NCBI RefSeq assembly: GCF_025813715.1 | Contig: NZ_CP107532.1 | Span: forward strand, 2,108,001 to 2,172,000 | Reading direction: 5' to 3' | Length of the DNA: 64,000 bases | DNA from: Methylobacterium sp. FF17 | GTDB taxonomy: Bacteria > Pseudomonadota > Alphaproteobacteria > Rhizobiales > Beijerinckiaceae | Shown here: positions 15,751 through 25,146 of the stretch, piece after piece | Position numbering within the stretch: position 1 is the stretch's first letter | Layout: the number at the start of each line of letters is the position of its first letter | Program-made: the position numbers and the translations under genes | The notes under the pieces: model-generated | Databases searched by the model: none | The model's input: the letters and a program-made list of their open reading frames with translations, nothing else | Told to the model about the DNA's origin: nothing

Positions 15751-18093
15751 ATGGACTTCTTCCGCCGCTTCACCGTCCTGATGTGCGCGCCGAACTTCGA
15801 CCCCGACGATCTCGAGGGCGTGCGCGTCCAGCAGATCATCGGCTCGGTCGAGAAGCTCGGCTTCGAGGTGGTGCGGGCCCGGCGCGTGGAGGACGCGGCC
15901 ATCGCGGTCCAGACCGATTCCGCCATCGGCTGCATGGTGGTGGACTGGGGCAAGCGCGGGCTCGACGGCAAGGCGGCGGCGCTGATCAATCTCATGCGCA
16001 AGCGCGGGCTGGAAATGCCCATCGTGATCATGGTCCGCCGCAAGCGCCTCGAGGATATCCCCGTCGAGGTGCTCGACTTCATCGACGGCTACATCTTCCT
16101 GGCCGAAGAGACCCCGGACTACATCGCCCGCGGCCTGGTGAGCCGCGTGAAGCAGTACGCCGAGACCCTGAAGACGCCGTTCTTCGGCGCGCTGGTCGAC
16201 TATGCCGAGCAGGGCAACCAGCTCTGGACCTGCCCGGGCCACAACGGCGGCATCTTCTACAATCGCTCGCCGATCGGACGCATCTTCGTGGAGCATCTCG
16301 GCGAGGCGGTGTTTCGCGACGACCTCGACAATTCGGTGCTCGATCTCGGCGACCTCCTCGTCCACGAGGGACCGGCCCTGAAGGCACAGAAGGAAGCCGC
16401 CGTCATCTTCGGGGCGGAGAAGACCTACTTCGTCCTCAACGGCACCTCGGCCTCGAACAAGATCGTGCTCTCGGCCCTGGTGGCGGAGGGCGACCTCGTG
16501 CTGTTCGACCGCAACAACCACAAGGCGGCGCATCACGGCGCGCTCTTCCTCGGCGGCGCGATCCCGGTCTTCCTGGAGACCGACCGTAACGCCTACGGCC
16601 TGATCGGCCCGATGTATCACGAGGCCCTCGACGAAAAGGTCATCCGCCAGAAGATCCGCGACAACCCGCTGATCACCGACAAGGAGGCCTGGAAGCGCGA
16701 GCGCCCGTTCCGTGTGGCGGTGGTCGAGCAGTGCACCTACGACGGCACCATCTACAACGCGCAGATGATCCTCGATAAGATCGGGCACCTCTGCGACTAC
16801 ATCCTCTTCGACGAGGCCTGGGCGGGCTTCATGAAGTTCCACCCGCTCTTCGCCGGCCGCTTCGCCATGGGCCTGAAGGGCCTCGACGAGACCTCGCCGG
16901 GCATCATCGCCACGCAATCGACCCACAAGCAGCTGGCGAGCTTCTCCCAGGCCTCTCAGATCCACACCAAGGACAGCCACATCCGGGGCCAGACCCGTCG
17001 CATCGAGCACCGGCGCTTCAACGAGACCTTCCTCGTCCACGCCTCGACCTCGCCGTTCTATCCGCTCTTCGCCTCCCTCGATGTCGGCGCGCAGATGATG
17101 AAGGGCCGCTCCGGCGTCGTTCTGTGGGACGACACGATCCGGCTCGGCATCGAGTGGCGCAAGAAGGTCCGCGCCATCCGCCGCGAGTTCGAGGAGAAGG
17201 AGGGCGATCCGCTCCGCCGCTGGTTCTTCGACCCCTTCGTGCCCGATACCGTGCAGGGGCCGGACGGCAAGGTGCCGTGGGAGAGCATCTCGACGGACGA
17301 GCTCGCCAGCAACGTCAAGTACTGGGAGCTGACGCCCGGCGCCGACTGGCACGGCTTCACCCACGTGGCGCCCGACTACGCCATGACCGATCCCAACAAG
17401 CTCACCGTGCTCACCCCCGGCTTCAACCGCCGCACCGGCGAATACGCCGAGCACGGCGTGCCGGCGCCGATCGTGGCGCAGTACCTGCGCGAAAACCGCA
17501 TCGTGCCGGAGAAGAACGACCTCAACTCGCTGCTCTTCCTGCTGACGCCCGGCGTCGAATCCTCCAAGGCCGGCACGCTGATCTCCGGCCTCGTCGCCTT
17601 CAAGCGCCTGCACGACGACAACGTGCCCCTCGAGGAGGCGATGCCGGAATTCGTGCGGCGCCGGCCCAACCGCTACAAGGGCGTGCGCCTGCGCGACCTC
17701 TGCGCGGATTTCCATGCCTTCCACCGCGAGCACGGCACCAGCACGCTCCAGCGCAAGCAGTTCGAGCCGGGCCACCTGCCCGAGATGGTGATGACCCCCA
17801 AGGAGGCGGTCCAGCAGCTCACCCGCAACAACGTCGATTACGTGCCGATCGCGGAAGCCGAGGGCCGCGTGGCGACGACCTTGCTTCTGGTCTACCCGCC
17901 GGGCATCGGCACGGTGCTGCCGGGCGAGCGACTGGACGAGCGGGCCAAACCCATGCTGGACTACTTCAAGATGTTCGAGCGCTCCGCGAACCTGTTCCCG
18001 GGCTTCGAGGCCGAGATCCAGGGCGTCTTCCGCGATGTGGATCCGGACGGCACGATCCGGTTCCACACCTACGTCATGCGCGAGGGCCGCTGA
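15751..18093 (+). CDS. Orn/Lys/Arg decarboxylase, PLP-dependent
   Basis: This 780-residue basic amino acid decarboxylase of the large prokaryotic fold-I type makes a polyamine or diamine (putrescine, cadaverine or agmatine) and CO2. A receiver-like wing domain occupies about residues 1-130. The PLP domain follows, with TCPGHNGGIFYN, VLNGTSASNK, the PLP-ring aspartate in ILFDEAWAGF, and the Schiff-base lysine in STHKQLASFSQASQIH (Lys near residue 393). The C-terminal domain carries HGFTHVAPDYAMTDPNK and LLLVYPPGIG. The substrate cannot be assigned from sequence alone. Its stop overlaps the start of a GNAT acetyltransferase gene (TGATG), so the two are likely co-translated. Confidence 0.93.
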   Translation: MDFFRRFTVLMCAPNFDPDDLEGVRVQQIIGSVEKLGFEVVRARRVEDAAIAVQTDSAIGCMVVDWGKRGLDGKAAALINLMRKRGLEMPIVIMVRRKRLEDIPVEVLDFIDGYIFLAEETPDYIARGLVSRVKQYAETLKTPFFGALVDYAEQGNQLWTCPGHNGGIFYNRSPIGRIFVEHLGEAVFRDDLDNSVLDLGDLLVHEGPALKAQKEAAVIFGAEKTYFVLNGTSASNKIVLSALVAEGDLVLFDRNNHKAAHHGALFLGGAIPVFLETDRNAYGLIGPMYHEALDEKVIRQKIRDNPLITDKEAWKRERPFRVAVVEQCTYDGTIYNAQMILDKIGHLCDYILFDEAWAGFMKFHPLFAGRFAMGLKGLDETSPGIIATQSTHKQLASFSQASQIHTKDSHIRGQTRRIEHRRFNETFLVHASTSPFYPLFASLDVGAQMMKGRSGVVLWDDTIRLGIEWRKKVRAIRREFEEKEGDPLRRWFFDPFVPDTVQGPDGKVPWESISTDELASNVKYWELTPGADWHGFTHVAPDYAMTDPNKLTVLTPGFNRRTGEYAEHGVPAPIVAQYLRENRIVPEKNDLNSLLFLLTPGVESSKAGTLISGLVAFKRLHDDNVPLEEAMPEFVRRRPNRYKGVRLRDLCADFHAFHREHGTSTLQRKQFEPGHLPEMVMTPKEAVQQLTRNNVDYVPIAEAEGRVATTLLLVYPPGIGTVLPGERLDERAKPMLDYFKMFERSANLFPGFEAEIQGVFRDVDPDGTIRFHTYVMREGR

Positions 18094-18701
18094 TGCCGGG
18101 CCGGGCGGAGAGCGACCCCGACCTCGTCATCCGCCCGTCCTCGGACGCCGACGTGCCGGACATGGTGGACATCTACGCCCACCACATCCGGCGCGGGGTC
18201 GGCGATGTCGGGGATTTCGAGGCGGATCCGCTGCATCCCGACGACCTGAAGAAGCGGCGCAAAGCCATGCGCAAGAAGCGCCTGCCGCACCTCGTGGCCG
18301 ACCGCGACGGCATCGTCGCGGGCTACGCCTACGCGGTGCCGTTCCGCAAGCGCCCGGCCTACCGCTACACCCTCAAGCACTCGATCTACGTGCACCACGA
18401 GCACCTGCATGCCGGTATCGGCCGGCGGCTGCTGCCCGCGCTGATCGAAGCCTGCGCGGCCGGCGGCTATCGCCAGATGATCGGGTATATCGACGCCCGG
18501 AACGAGGCGTCCCTGCGCCTTCACGAAGCCTGCGGCTTCGTCCGCGTCGGGCTGCTGCCGGCGGTGGGCTACAAGTACGGGCGCTGGAGCGACAGCGTCA
18601 TGGTCCAGTGCGCGCTCGGCACCGGCGCCTCCGACCAGCCCGGCACCTGGACCCGCCCCGTCGAGGCGGTGACGGCGGGGCATGACTGGATCGGGAAGTA
18701 G
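18093..18701 (+). CDS. GNAT-family N-acetyltransferase
   Basis: This 202-residue acetyltransferase resembles the phosphinothricin/amino acid acetyltransferase branch. It has an N-terminal VIRPSSDADVPDMVDIYAHH, the mid strand GIVAGYAYAVPFRKRPAY, the acetyl-CoA pyrophosphate loop HAGIGRRLLPALIE, and a C-terminal NEASLRLHEACGFVRVG with GRWSDSVMVQ. The ATG overlaps the decarboxylase stop by a TGATG junction. That suggests a metabolic link such as acetylation of the amine product or of the amino acid substrate, but this is inference from context. The last 25 residues are a non-conserved tail. Confidence 0.88.
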   Translation: MPGRAESDPDLVIRPSSDADVPDMVDIYAHHIRRGVGDVGDFEADPLHPDDLKKRRKAMRKKRLPHLVADRDGIVAGYAYAVPFRKRPAYRYTLKHSIYVHHEHLHAGIGRRLLPALIEACAAGGYRQMIGYIDARNEASLRLHEACGFVRVGLLPAVGYKYGRWSDSVMVQCALGTGASDQPGTWTRPVEAVTAGHDWIGK

Positions 18702-18752
18702 GGGGGCGCCAGGACGGGGCCGACGCCGGGGCGCGCGGACGGCGCCGCGCGC

Positions 18753-18968
18753 CTATTGCTGCGTGCGGTTGATCAGCGCCTGCAGCGCGCGGGCCACCGC
18801 CTCGCTGACGTTCTTGCGGTACTTGCGGTGAACGAGCTGGCCGTTGTGGTAGATATCGTGCTCGACATAGAGCTTCTCACCGTCCCAGCGGACGATGTTG
18901 TCGGTCTCGGTGGTCTCCTCGACGCCGAGATCCTCGCGAAAGGTAACGCCACCGGCTTGCGCAAACAT
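18753..18968 (-). CDS. Small conserved-type hypothetical protein (71 aa)
   Basis: This 71-residue cytosolic protein has no recognised domain. A mid beta segment (TDNIVRWDGEKLYVEHDIYHNG) is followed by a charged helix NVSEAVARALQALINRTQQ. Codon use and the balance of residues look like a real gene. A GGGA element lies before the ATG. It converges with the acetyltransferase gene and is upstream of, and co-oriented with, nothing obvious. Function unknown. Confidence 0.6.
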   Translation of the reverse strand: MFAQAGGVTFREDLGVEETTETDNIVRWDGEKLYVEHDIYHNGQLVHRKYRKNVSEAVARALQALINRTQQ

Positions 18969-19057
18969 GGCCCGTCCCTGGTGATCGAAGCGACTTCCCG
19001 GCTTCGTGGAGGCACATTGTAGGCAGGCGGCGCGCGGTGCGCTACCCGAAACGGGTT

Positions 19058-19627
19058 TCAGCGCACCGTGACCTGATCCTTGATGCGCTCGTAGACGGCG
19101 CGGCTGAGCACCCGCTTCGAGAGCAGCTCGCCGATCGAGGTGTAGGGCCGTTTCTGCACGATGGCGCGCCCGATCATGCCGCCACCCTTGAGACTGTTCA
19201 GGTCCGCGAGGCTGCCGCTGTTGAGGTCCACGACCGCGACGCCGCGCGGGCCGGCGCTTTCGGCCGCTTCCCCGGCGGCGTCGGTCTGCGTCGCGGGACG
19301 GCCGAAATCGAGGGGCGGAGCGGATGGCGGCATCGGCGGGGGCGCCGCGGGCACGCGGACCGGCGCGGCCTCGGCCTGCGGCGGCGGGGCGACCGCAGGG
19401 GGCGGGGCCGGTGCGGCGTCCGGCTTCGCGGGCGGGCTCGCCGGAACGGTCGGCCGGGTCACGACGGGCGGGAGGGCCGCCTGCGCACCGGCCCCCGGAA
19501 CCGGTTTCGAGATCGGCGGCTCGGCCGGGCCGGTGTCATGCGGCAGCAGCATCTGTACCAGGGCCGCGAGCAGGGCCGCAACCACGAGGAGCACGCCGAC
19601 GCGCAGGATCGCTGAACCGCTGAGCAT
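19058..19627 (-). CDS. Membrane-anchored ComEA-like helix-hairpin-helix protein
   Basis: This 189-residue protein has one N-terminal membrane anchor (about residues 8-27, AILRVGVLLVVAALLAALVQ). A roughly 95-residue Pro/Ala-rich spacer follows, then a C-terminal helix-hairpin-helix unit at about 130-189 (VVDLNSGSLADLNSLKGGG, then IGELLSKRVLSRAVYERI). The layout matches periplasm-facing ComEA/YbaV-type proteins, whose domain binds double-stranded DNA. No other competence genes are nearby. The long spacer would place the domain away from the membrane. Confidence in the fold is good, and confidence in a DNA-uptake role is low. Confidence 0.78.
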   Translation of the reverse strand: MLSGSAILRVGVLLVVAALLAALVQMLLPHDTGPAEPPISKPVPGAGAQAALPPVVTRPTVPASPPAKPDAAPAPPPAVAPPPQAEAAPVRVPAAPPPMPPSAPPLDFGRPATQTDAAGEAAESAGPRGVAVVDLNSGSLADLNSLKGGGMIGRAIVQKRPYTSIGELLSKRVLSRAVYERIKDQVTVR

Positions 19628-19727
19628 GGATGGCGGCCTCGCGCCCGTGAACGAGCCAGAGGGTTAACATAGGCAACAAAGCGAAGTCTCGGGCCCGGCC
19701 CGGCTGTCCTCAGGAGCTTGCGCGACA

Positions 19728-21659
19728 GTGGCGCCGTCCGCGATGGGTCGACGGGACCGTCCAGCGTCGTCATGGTCCCGGCCGATGCGCATCCTCCCCT
19801 CGTCCCTGGCCACCCGCATGGCCGAGCGCCTCGGCGCCCTGCGCCACGTGCCGGCGCTGTTCCGCCTCGTCCACGCCGCGAGCCCGCGCCTCCTCGCCCT
19901 GAGCCTGGGGCTCCGCCTCGTGCGGGCGAGCCTGCCGGTGCTGATGCTCTACCTGGCCAAGCTCATCCTCGACGCCATCGTGGCCGAGCATGCCCGGCCG
20001 CACCCGGGCGGCCTCGGCCCGGAAGACTGGCTGACCGATCCGGCCCGCCGGTACCTCGTCCTGCTGGTGGCGGGGGAGTTCGGACTCGCGATCCTCTCCG
20101 ACCTCCTCGGCCGGGCCAGCACCCTGGTCGACGGACTCGTCGCCGATCACTACGGCAATGCCGCCTCGCTCAAGCTGATGCGCCACGCCGCCGACCTCGA
20201 CCTCGCCCAGTTCGAGGACAGTGCGCAGCAGGACCGGCTGGAGCGCGCACGCCGCCAGGTCACCGGGCGGTCCAGCCTGCTGTTCCAGCTCTTCGGCCAG
20301 GCCCAGGATGTCATCACGCTCATCGCCTTCGCCCTCGGCCTCGTCGCCTTCGCGCCCTGGCTGATCGTGCTGCTCGGCGTGGCCCTGGTGCCGGCCTTCC
20401 TCAACGAGACCTACTTCAACCGCGAGGGCTACCGGCTGGCCTGGACCCGCACGCCCGAGCGGCGCCAGATCGACTACCTCCGGTTCCTCGGGGCCAGCGT
20501 CGAATCCGCCAAGGAGGTGAAGCTGTTCGGGCTGAACGGCGACATCGCCGGGCGCTACCAGGCGCTGGCCGGTAGGCTCCTGGCGGACAACCGCGACCTG
20601 GCCCTGCGCCGGGCCGGGTGGGGCGGAGCCTTCGCGGCGCTCGGCACCCTCGCGTATTACCTCGCCTATGCCACCATCGTCTGGCGCACGGTGGCCGGGC
20701 AGTTCTCCATCGGCGACCTCGCCTTCCTGGCAGGCTCGTTCCAGCGCCTGCGCAGCCTGATCGAAGGCCTGCTCCTCGGCGTCTCGCAGATCGCATCGCA
20801 GGCGCAGTACCTCGACGACCTGTTCTCGTTCTTCGCGGTGACGCCGGCGATCCGTTCACCCGCCAACCCCGTACCGCTGCCGAGCCCGATCCGGACCGGC
20901 ATCGTGTTCGAGGATGTGGGCTTCCGCTATCCCGGCACCGACAAGTCGGGGTCCGAGACCTGGGCGGTGCGCCACCTCAGCTTCCACCTCGCGGCGGGGG
21001 AGGTGCTGGCGCTGGTGGGCGAGAACGGCGCCGGCAAGACCACCATCGTCAAGCTGCTGACCCGGCTCTACGACCCCACCGAGGGCCGTGTGCTCCTCGA
21101 CGGCGTGCCGCTGCCCGCCTACGACCTCGACGACCTGCGCGCGCGCATCGGCGTGATCTTCCAGGATTTCGTACGCTTCAGCTTCACCGCCGGCGAGAAC
21201 GTCGCGGTGGGGCGCATCGCGGCGCGGGACGACGCGGACCGGATCGCCCGCGCGGCGCGGCGCGGCCTCGCCGATGCCGTGATCGCCCGGCTGCCGCTCG
21301 GCTACGACCAGCCGCTGGGCAAGCGCTTCGCCGAGGGCGTCGACCTCTCGGGCGGTGAATGGCAGAAGATCGCCATTGCCCGGGCCTACATGCGCGAGGC
21401 CGAGATCCTGATCCTCGACGAACCCACCGCGGCCCTCGACGCCCGGGCCGAGTTCGAGGTCTTCCAGCGCTTTCGCGACCTGAGCCGGGGCCGCTCGGCG
21501 CTGCTGATCTCGCATCGCTTCTCCACCGTGCGCATGGCCGACCGCATCCTCGTGCTGGAGGGCGGAAGGGTCCTCGAATCCGGCAGACACGCCGACCTGC
21601 AGGCGCGGGGCGGGCGCTACGCCGAACTGTTCGAGTTGCAGGCGGCGGGGTATCGCTGA
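19728..21659 (+). CDS. ABC transporter, fused membrane and ATPase domains
   Basis: This is a 643-residue exporter-type half transporter. Six membrane helices in roughly the first 330 residues are followed by the nucleotide-binding domain. Motifs are Walker A LVGENGAGKTTIVKLL, Q-loop GVIFQDFVRFSF, signature DLSGGEWQKIAIARAYM, Walker B ILILDEPTAALDA and H-loop LLISHRFSTVRMAD. The substrate is unknown; the set resembles bacterial lipid, peptide or drug exporters that work as homodimers. The GTG at 19728 has AGGAG 11 bases upstream. An ATG at 19785 is an equally plausible start and would remove 19 arginine-rich residues. Confidence 0.92.
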   Translation: MAPSAMGRRDRPASSWSRPMRILPSSLATRMAERLGALRHVPALFRLVHAASPRLLALSLGLRLVRASLPVLMLYLAKLILDAIVAEHARPHPGGLGPEDWLTDPARRYLVLLVAGEFGLAILSDLLGRASTLVDGLVADHYGNAASLKLMRHAADLDLAQFEDSAQQDRLERARRQVTGRSSLLFQLFGQAQDVITLIAFALGLVAFAPWLIVLLGVALVPAFLNETYFNREGYRLAWTRTPERRQIDYLRFLGASVESAKEVKLFGLNGDIAGRYQALAGRLLADNRDLALRRAGWGGAFAALGTLAYYLAYATIVWRTVAGQFSIGDLAFLAGSFQRLRSLIEGLLLGVSQIASQAQYLDDLFSFFAVTPAIRSPANPVPLPSPIRTGIVFEDVGFRYPGTDKSGSETWAVRHLSFHLAAGEVLALVGENGAGKTTIVKLLTRLYDPTEGRVLLDGVPLPAYDLDDLRARIGVIFQDFVRFSFTAGENVAVGRIAARDDADRIARAARRGLADAVIARLPLGYDQPLGKRFAEGVDLSGGEWQKIAIARAYMREAEILILDEPTAALDARAEFEVFQRFRDLSRGRSALLISHRFSTVRMADRILVLEGGRVLESGRHADLQARGGRYAELFELQAAGYR

Positions 21660-22252
21660 AGGCCGGTCTCGCCGAGGGTCTGTATCGGACGCGTGAATGC
21701 CGTTCGCCAGGGCTGATTGCGAGCCTACGCCCGCCGGTCCTTGCCAACCGGCCCTGCTTTCCTCAGCAGGGTCGCTTCATCCCGATCTCGCCGGGCTTTC
21801 CGAAGGGCAGCGTACAGCGTCTCGATGAGAACATGACCGTCCCCGTCATCGGCGATCCGGATGATGGTGTCGCCGTGCTCGACCTCGATGAAGCACGGGG
21901 CACAAAGCTCCGGCACGTGGTCGTCGGGTGTAGGGATAAGCGCTGTTCGTTGGGACGGCATCGTGGTCTCTCGTCGGGGCTGGGCGCACCGCCCCGGAGA
22001 CCTTTCTCGACAGAAAAGCGCCGCCGGAATGCGGCGGCTTGGAATGATCGTTGGTCGTGATCGAACGCAGCCGGCCTATGGCGACGGCAGGCGATAGCGC
22101 AAGGCGTTTTTGGCGCGACGGATCATGAGGGCTGCTTACGCCAGCATTCCAGCGTCCGTCAACGAAACGCACATTGACCCCGCCTCCGATGCAACAGGGG
22201 CATTCGGGGTCGGCGCCGACCCCTCATGTCCACGCGGCGCGACGCGAAGCTC
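21660..22252. other. Intergenic stretch with one possible small gene
   Basis: This 593-base region lies between the ABC exporter and the secreted-protein gene. It holds the small minus-strand frame at 21725-21961, described separately. A perfect palindrome GGGGTCGGC/GCCGACCCC at 22206-22223 lies just beyond the stop of the 22253-23707 gene and may act as its terminator. The remainder (22000-22200) shows no gene or RNA that I can support. Confidence 0.5.
21725..21961 (-). CDS. Possible small hypothetical protein (78 aa)
   Basis: This 78-residue frame has a plausible protein composition: PELCAPCFIEVEHGDTIIRI, then GDGHVLIETLYAALRKARRD, then a basic tail KAGPVGKDRRA. The pair C-A-P-C could bind a metal, but no family is recognised. 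Upstream spacing is weak (GAGAG 8 bases before the ATG). It sits alone in a 593-base gap. It could be a chance frame in GC-rich DNA, and the call is tentative. Confidence 0.4.
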   Translation of the reverse strand: MPSQRTALIPTPDDHVPELCAPCFIEVEHGDTIIRIADDGDGHVLIETLYAALRKARRDRDEATLLRKAGPVGKDRRA

Positions 22253-23707
22253 CTACCGTCCCGCCACCGGCCGGACCGACCACGTGCCCCAGTAGACCGG
22301 GCGGCCGAACACGCTGGAGGCGCCCGTTCCGGTCTGGCCCGGGGCCAGGCGATCGAGCCAGGTCAGGAAGCCGGCCTTCGCGCGGTAGTTCGTCGGGGTA
22401 GCGAGATTGCCGTAGCGATCGGTCATCCAGAAGTGCTGGCTGCGTCCGAAGCGGCCGGTTCCGTCGCCCCCCGAACGCAGGCCGAGATAGGTGGGCGAGC
22501 GCATGATCGCCTGCGGCTCGGAGAACCAGGTCAGGCCCGCGAGCGACCCCGGTGCGAGGTCGGCGGTGTACTGCACGCAGAGGTCGGAGACCGGGCCGTC
22601 CATGGTGTTGGCCGGGCGGTTGCAGCGATAGGCCACCACCCAGCGCTCCATGTCCTTGGCCTTGGCGACGCGGATCAGGCTCTGGTTCGGCAGGGGTTGC
22701 GCGATGGTACGCGCCGTGGACCAGACCCGGTCGGCGGTGAGGTCGCGGCTGGTGCGCAGGTAGAGGCCCTGGCGTCGGGTCGCGGCGGGCTCGCCGCAAT
22801 CCGAGGGCAGCACGTCCGTGTAGAAGTAGTGGTAGACGCCGTCGACCACGCTGACGGCGCCGACGAGGTCGGTGCGGTCGAAGCCCTGGCCGGCGCAGTT
22901 GCCGACGACCGGCGCACCGGTCTCGTCCAGCACGACGCCGGGGTTCGGCTCGTCTTCGATCCGCGACCGGCCGCGCCGCGACCGCCGCTCGGGCTTGGCC
23001 GCGCCGTCCGGCGTCCAGGCCGTGCCTCCCTCGGCGCGGCCGCGGATGTCGAAGCGGGCGAAATCGAGGGTCCGGGCCTGGAGCAGGGCGTGGCGGTTGC
23101 CGGATTCGGTCGGCACGGCGGCCAGGAAGAACACGTAGCTGTAGGCGTCCCCGGCCCAGTCGCGGCCCGCCACCGTCATCGGGTGCCGGGCGGCGATGCC
23201 CTCGCTGACCGGCACGGGGACCGGAGGGGTTTCACCCCGCCGCCGCCGCCGGCCGCCGGCCTCTTCCCGCCCCGGTCCCGGGCGGGTCACCTCCCAGAGG
23301 CGCCCCTGAATCGGCGGCATCGTGGTGGCCAGCGACTCCGGCATCGCGCCCGCGCGCACCGAGCCGCCGTCGAGGGGATCGGTCGCCTGGCGCGGCGCGC
23401 AGGCCGCGTCCCCGCGTCTCGCCTTCGCGACAGGCAGGCCTTCGGCCTGGTACACCGCCTGGAGCGGGCCGGTGCCGGGCGTGGTGCGCAGGACCTGGAC
23501 CCCGCTGACCGCCTCGCAGGCGCGGGGCGCGACGAACACCCCCTCGGCCTCGTTCCCCCGGCAGATCTCGAGGGTGCCGCCGCCGGTGACGTAGCAACTG
23601 GTGTCGGGGGTCTGCGCCCCCGCGCCGGTGGTGACGAGGCCCAGGGCCAACGCCGCTGCGGAGATGCGCCGACGTGCGGCGATGAGGGTGGGGCTCGGGT
23701 TCGTCAC
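22253..23707 (-). CDS. Secreted protein of unknown function
   Basis: This protein of about 484 residues is exported. With the GTG at 23707 the N terminus is basic (LIAARRR), followed by the hydrophobic ISAAALALGLVTTGAGA and a likely cleavage before QTPDTSCY. The upstream frame to 23773 would place 22 unlikely residues before the signal. The mature part has many Cys (probably disulfides), a low-complexity Arg/Gly segment near residues 145-165, and a C-terminal half with repeated strand motifs. Examples are VVDGVYHYFYTD, RQGLYLRTSRDL and RWVVAYRCN. These look like a beta-propeller of the kind seen in family 43-like carbohydrate-active proteins. Substrate and enzymatic activity are not established. 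Confidence 0.7.
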   Translation of the reverse strand: MTNPSPTLIAARRRISAAALALGLVTTGAGAQTPDTSCYVTGGGTLEICRGNEAEGVFVAPRACEAVSGVQVLRTTPGTGPLQAVYQAEGLPVAKARRGDAACAPRQATDPLDGGSVRAGAMPESLATTMPPIQGRLWEVTRPGPGREEAGGRRRRRGETPPVPVPVSEGIAARHPMTVAGRDWAGDAYSYVFFLAAVPTESGNRHALLQARTLDFARFDIRGRAEGGTAWTPDGAAKPERRSRRGRSRIEDEPNPGVVLDETGAPVVGNCAGQGFDRTDLVGAVSVVDGVYHYFYTDVLPSDCGEPAATRRQGLYLRTSRDLTADRVWSTARTIAQPLPNQSLIRVAKAKDMERWVVAYRCNRPANTMDGPVSDLCVQYTADLAPGSLAGLTWFSEPQAIMRSPTYLGLRSGGDGTGRFGRSQHFWMTDRYGNLATPTNYRAKAGFLTWLDRLAPGQTGTGASSVFGRPVYWGTWSVRPVAGR

Positions 23708-23803
23708 GCCTGAGAGGGGTAATGCCCCCGGGGTATTCGGCAAGGCTCCGCCGTCATGCCATCCACACCGCAAGCGGTCACGTTCCCGTGGCGGAGGACC
23801 GTC

Positions 23804-25096
23804 TCACCCCTCGGCCCGGCTTTCGGTCCCGCACCATTCGGCGATGAACAGCGCCATCGCGGTGGTGATGCGCTGGACGGAAGGCAGGCTGACGCGCTCG
23901 TCGATGCCGTGGATGTTGTGGCTGACCGGTCCGTAGCAGAGGGCCGGCACCTCGTCGTAGAGGGCGTGGACACGGGTATCGAGATAGCTCGGCGACATGA
24001 AGCTCTGCAGGGTCTCGCCCGTGGCGGCGCGATGCGCCCGGCCCAGCGCCGCCTCGGCCTCAGAGCCTTCCGCCAGGACGTAGCCCTCGGCGAAGAAGCC
24101 CTCGAAGGCGACGCGCGGCGGGGTGTTCGACAGGAACGGGTCGTTGCGGGCGAAATCGGCCACCGCCTGCTCCACGGCGCGGGCGGCGTCCCTGGCCGCC
24201 ACACCGGGATAGAGCGCGATGCGGCATTCCATCCGGCACCAGGACGGCACGGAGGAGGCCCAGTCACCCCCCTCGATCCGCCCGACATTGAGGTTGATGG
24301 CGTCGGGCTGATCCGCGAAATGCGGGTGCGCCGCCTTCTCGGCGTTCCAGCGCGCTTCCAGGGCCCGCAGGGCGCCGACCACCCGGTAGGTCGCGTCGAT
24401 GGCATTGGCGCCGCTCCCCATCTCGCGGACATGGACCGGGCGGCCCCGCACCTCCACCGTGAACCACAGCACGCCCACATTGGCCCGCACGAGCTTCTCG
24501 TCCTCGGGCTCGGGGATCAGCACCGCGTCGGCGCGGTAGCCGCGCAGGTGGGTCATCAGGGCGCCGTTGCCGGTGGATTCCTCCTCGACCACGGATTGCA
24601 GGGTGACGGTGGCGGCCGGCTGCAGGCCGATCCGCTTCAGCGCGTCGAGGGCGAACAGGTTGGCGGCATGGCCCGCCTTCATGTCGGCGGCGCCGCGCCC
24701 ATACATCCAGTCCCCGTCGATAACGGGCTCGAAGGGCGGGTGCGTCCAGAGGTCGGCCGGGCCCGGCGGGACCACGTCCACATGGGCCTGCAGGATCAGG
24801 GAGCGTCCGGTCTCCGAGCGGGGCCGGTGGATGCCGACCACCAGGGGCGCCCCCGAGTGCGCCTCCGACATCGCCGCCCCGCCGGGATGCGCGGCGAGTG
24901 CGGGCCCGTCCATGGTGAAGCGGTCGAGGGCGTAGCCGCGCGCGCGGAATGCGCGGAACACGAAATCCTGGATCGCGTGCTCGGCGCCCCGCGTGGAACC
25001 GAACCGCACGAGCGCCTGCGTGTGGGCGATCTGCTCGGGGAACCCGGCGGCGACGGACTCGGTGATGCGGGCGGCGAGCACGGGATCGAGGGGCAT
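23804..25096 (-). CDS. M20-family metallopeptidase / deacylase
   Basis: This 430-residue dinuclear zinc hydrolase is of the ArgE/DapE/carboxypeptidase G2 type and cleaves an amide bond in an N-acyl amino acid or small peptide. The metal ligands are visible: His in LILQAHVDVVPPG, the bridging Asp in YGRGAADMKAGHAAN, the Glu-Glu pair in VVEEESTGNG, and a C-terminal His in SHNIHGIDERVSL. A dimerisation lid domain sits in the middle (about residues 200-320). The ATG at 25096 follows AGGAGA and matches the family start. The substrate cannot be named. The neighbouring genes give no pathway context. Confidence 0.92.
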   Translation of the reverse strand: MPLDPVLAARITESVAAGFPEQIAHTQALVRFGSTRGAEHAIQDFVFRAFRARGYALDRFTMDGPALAAHPGGAAMSEAHSGAPLVVGIHRPRSETGRSLILQAHVDVVPPGPADLWTHPPFEPVIDGDWMYGRGAADMKAGHAANLFALDALKRIGLQPAATVTLQSVVEEESTGNGALMTHLRGYRADAVLIPEPEDEKLVRANVGVLWFTVEVRGRPVHVREMGSGANAIDATYRVVGALRALEARWNAEKAAHPHFADQPDAINLNVGRIEGGDWASSVPSWCRMECRIALYPGVAARDAARAVEQAVADFARNDPFLSNTPPRVAFEGFFAEGYVLAEGSEAEAALGRAHRAATGETLQSFMSPSYLDTRVHALYDEVPALCYGPVSHNIHGIDERVSLPSVQRITTAMALFIAEWCGTESRAEG

Positions 25097-25146
25097 CGGC
25101 TCTCCTGGGACGGGCATGGGCCCCCAGGGTAACGCTGCCGCCCGGT

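Noticed and set aside
15742..18066. Long minus-strand frame opposite the decarboxylase
   Set aside because: The translation is a low-complexity Arg/His/Leu mix, a common shadow of GC-rich coding DNA; the plus-strand gene has all PLP motifs.
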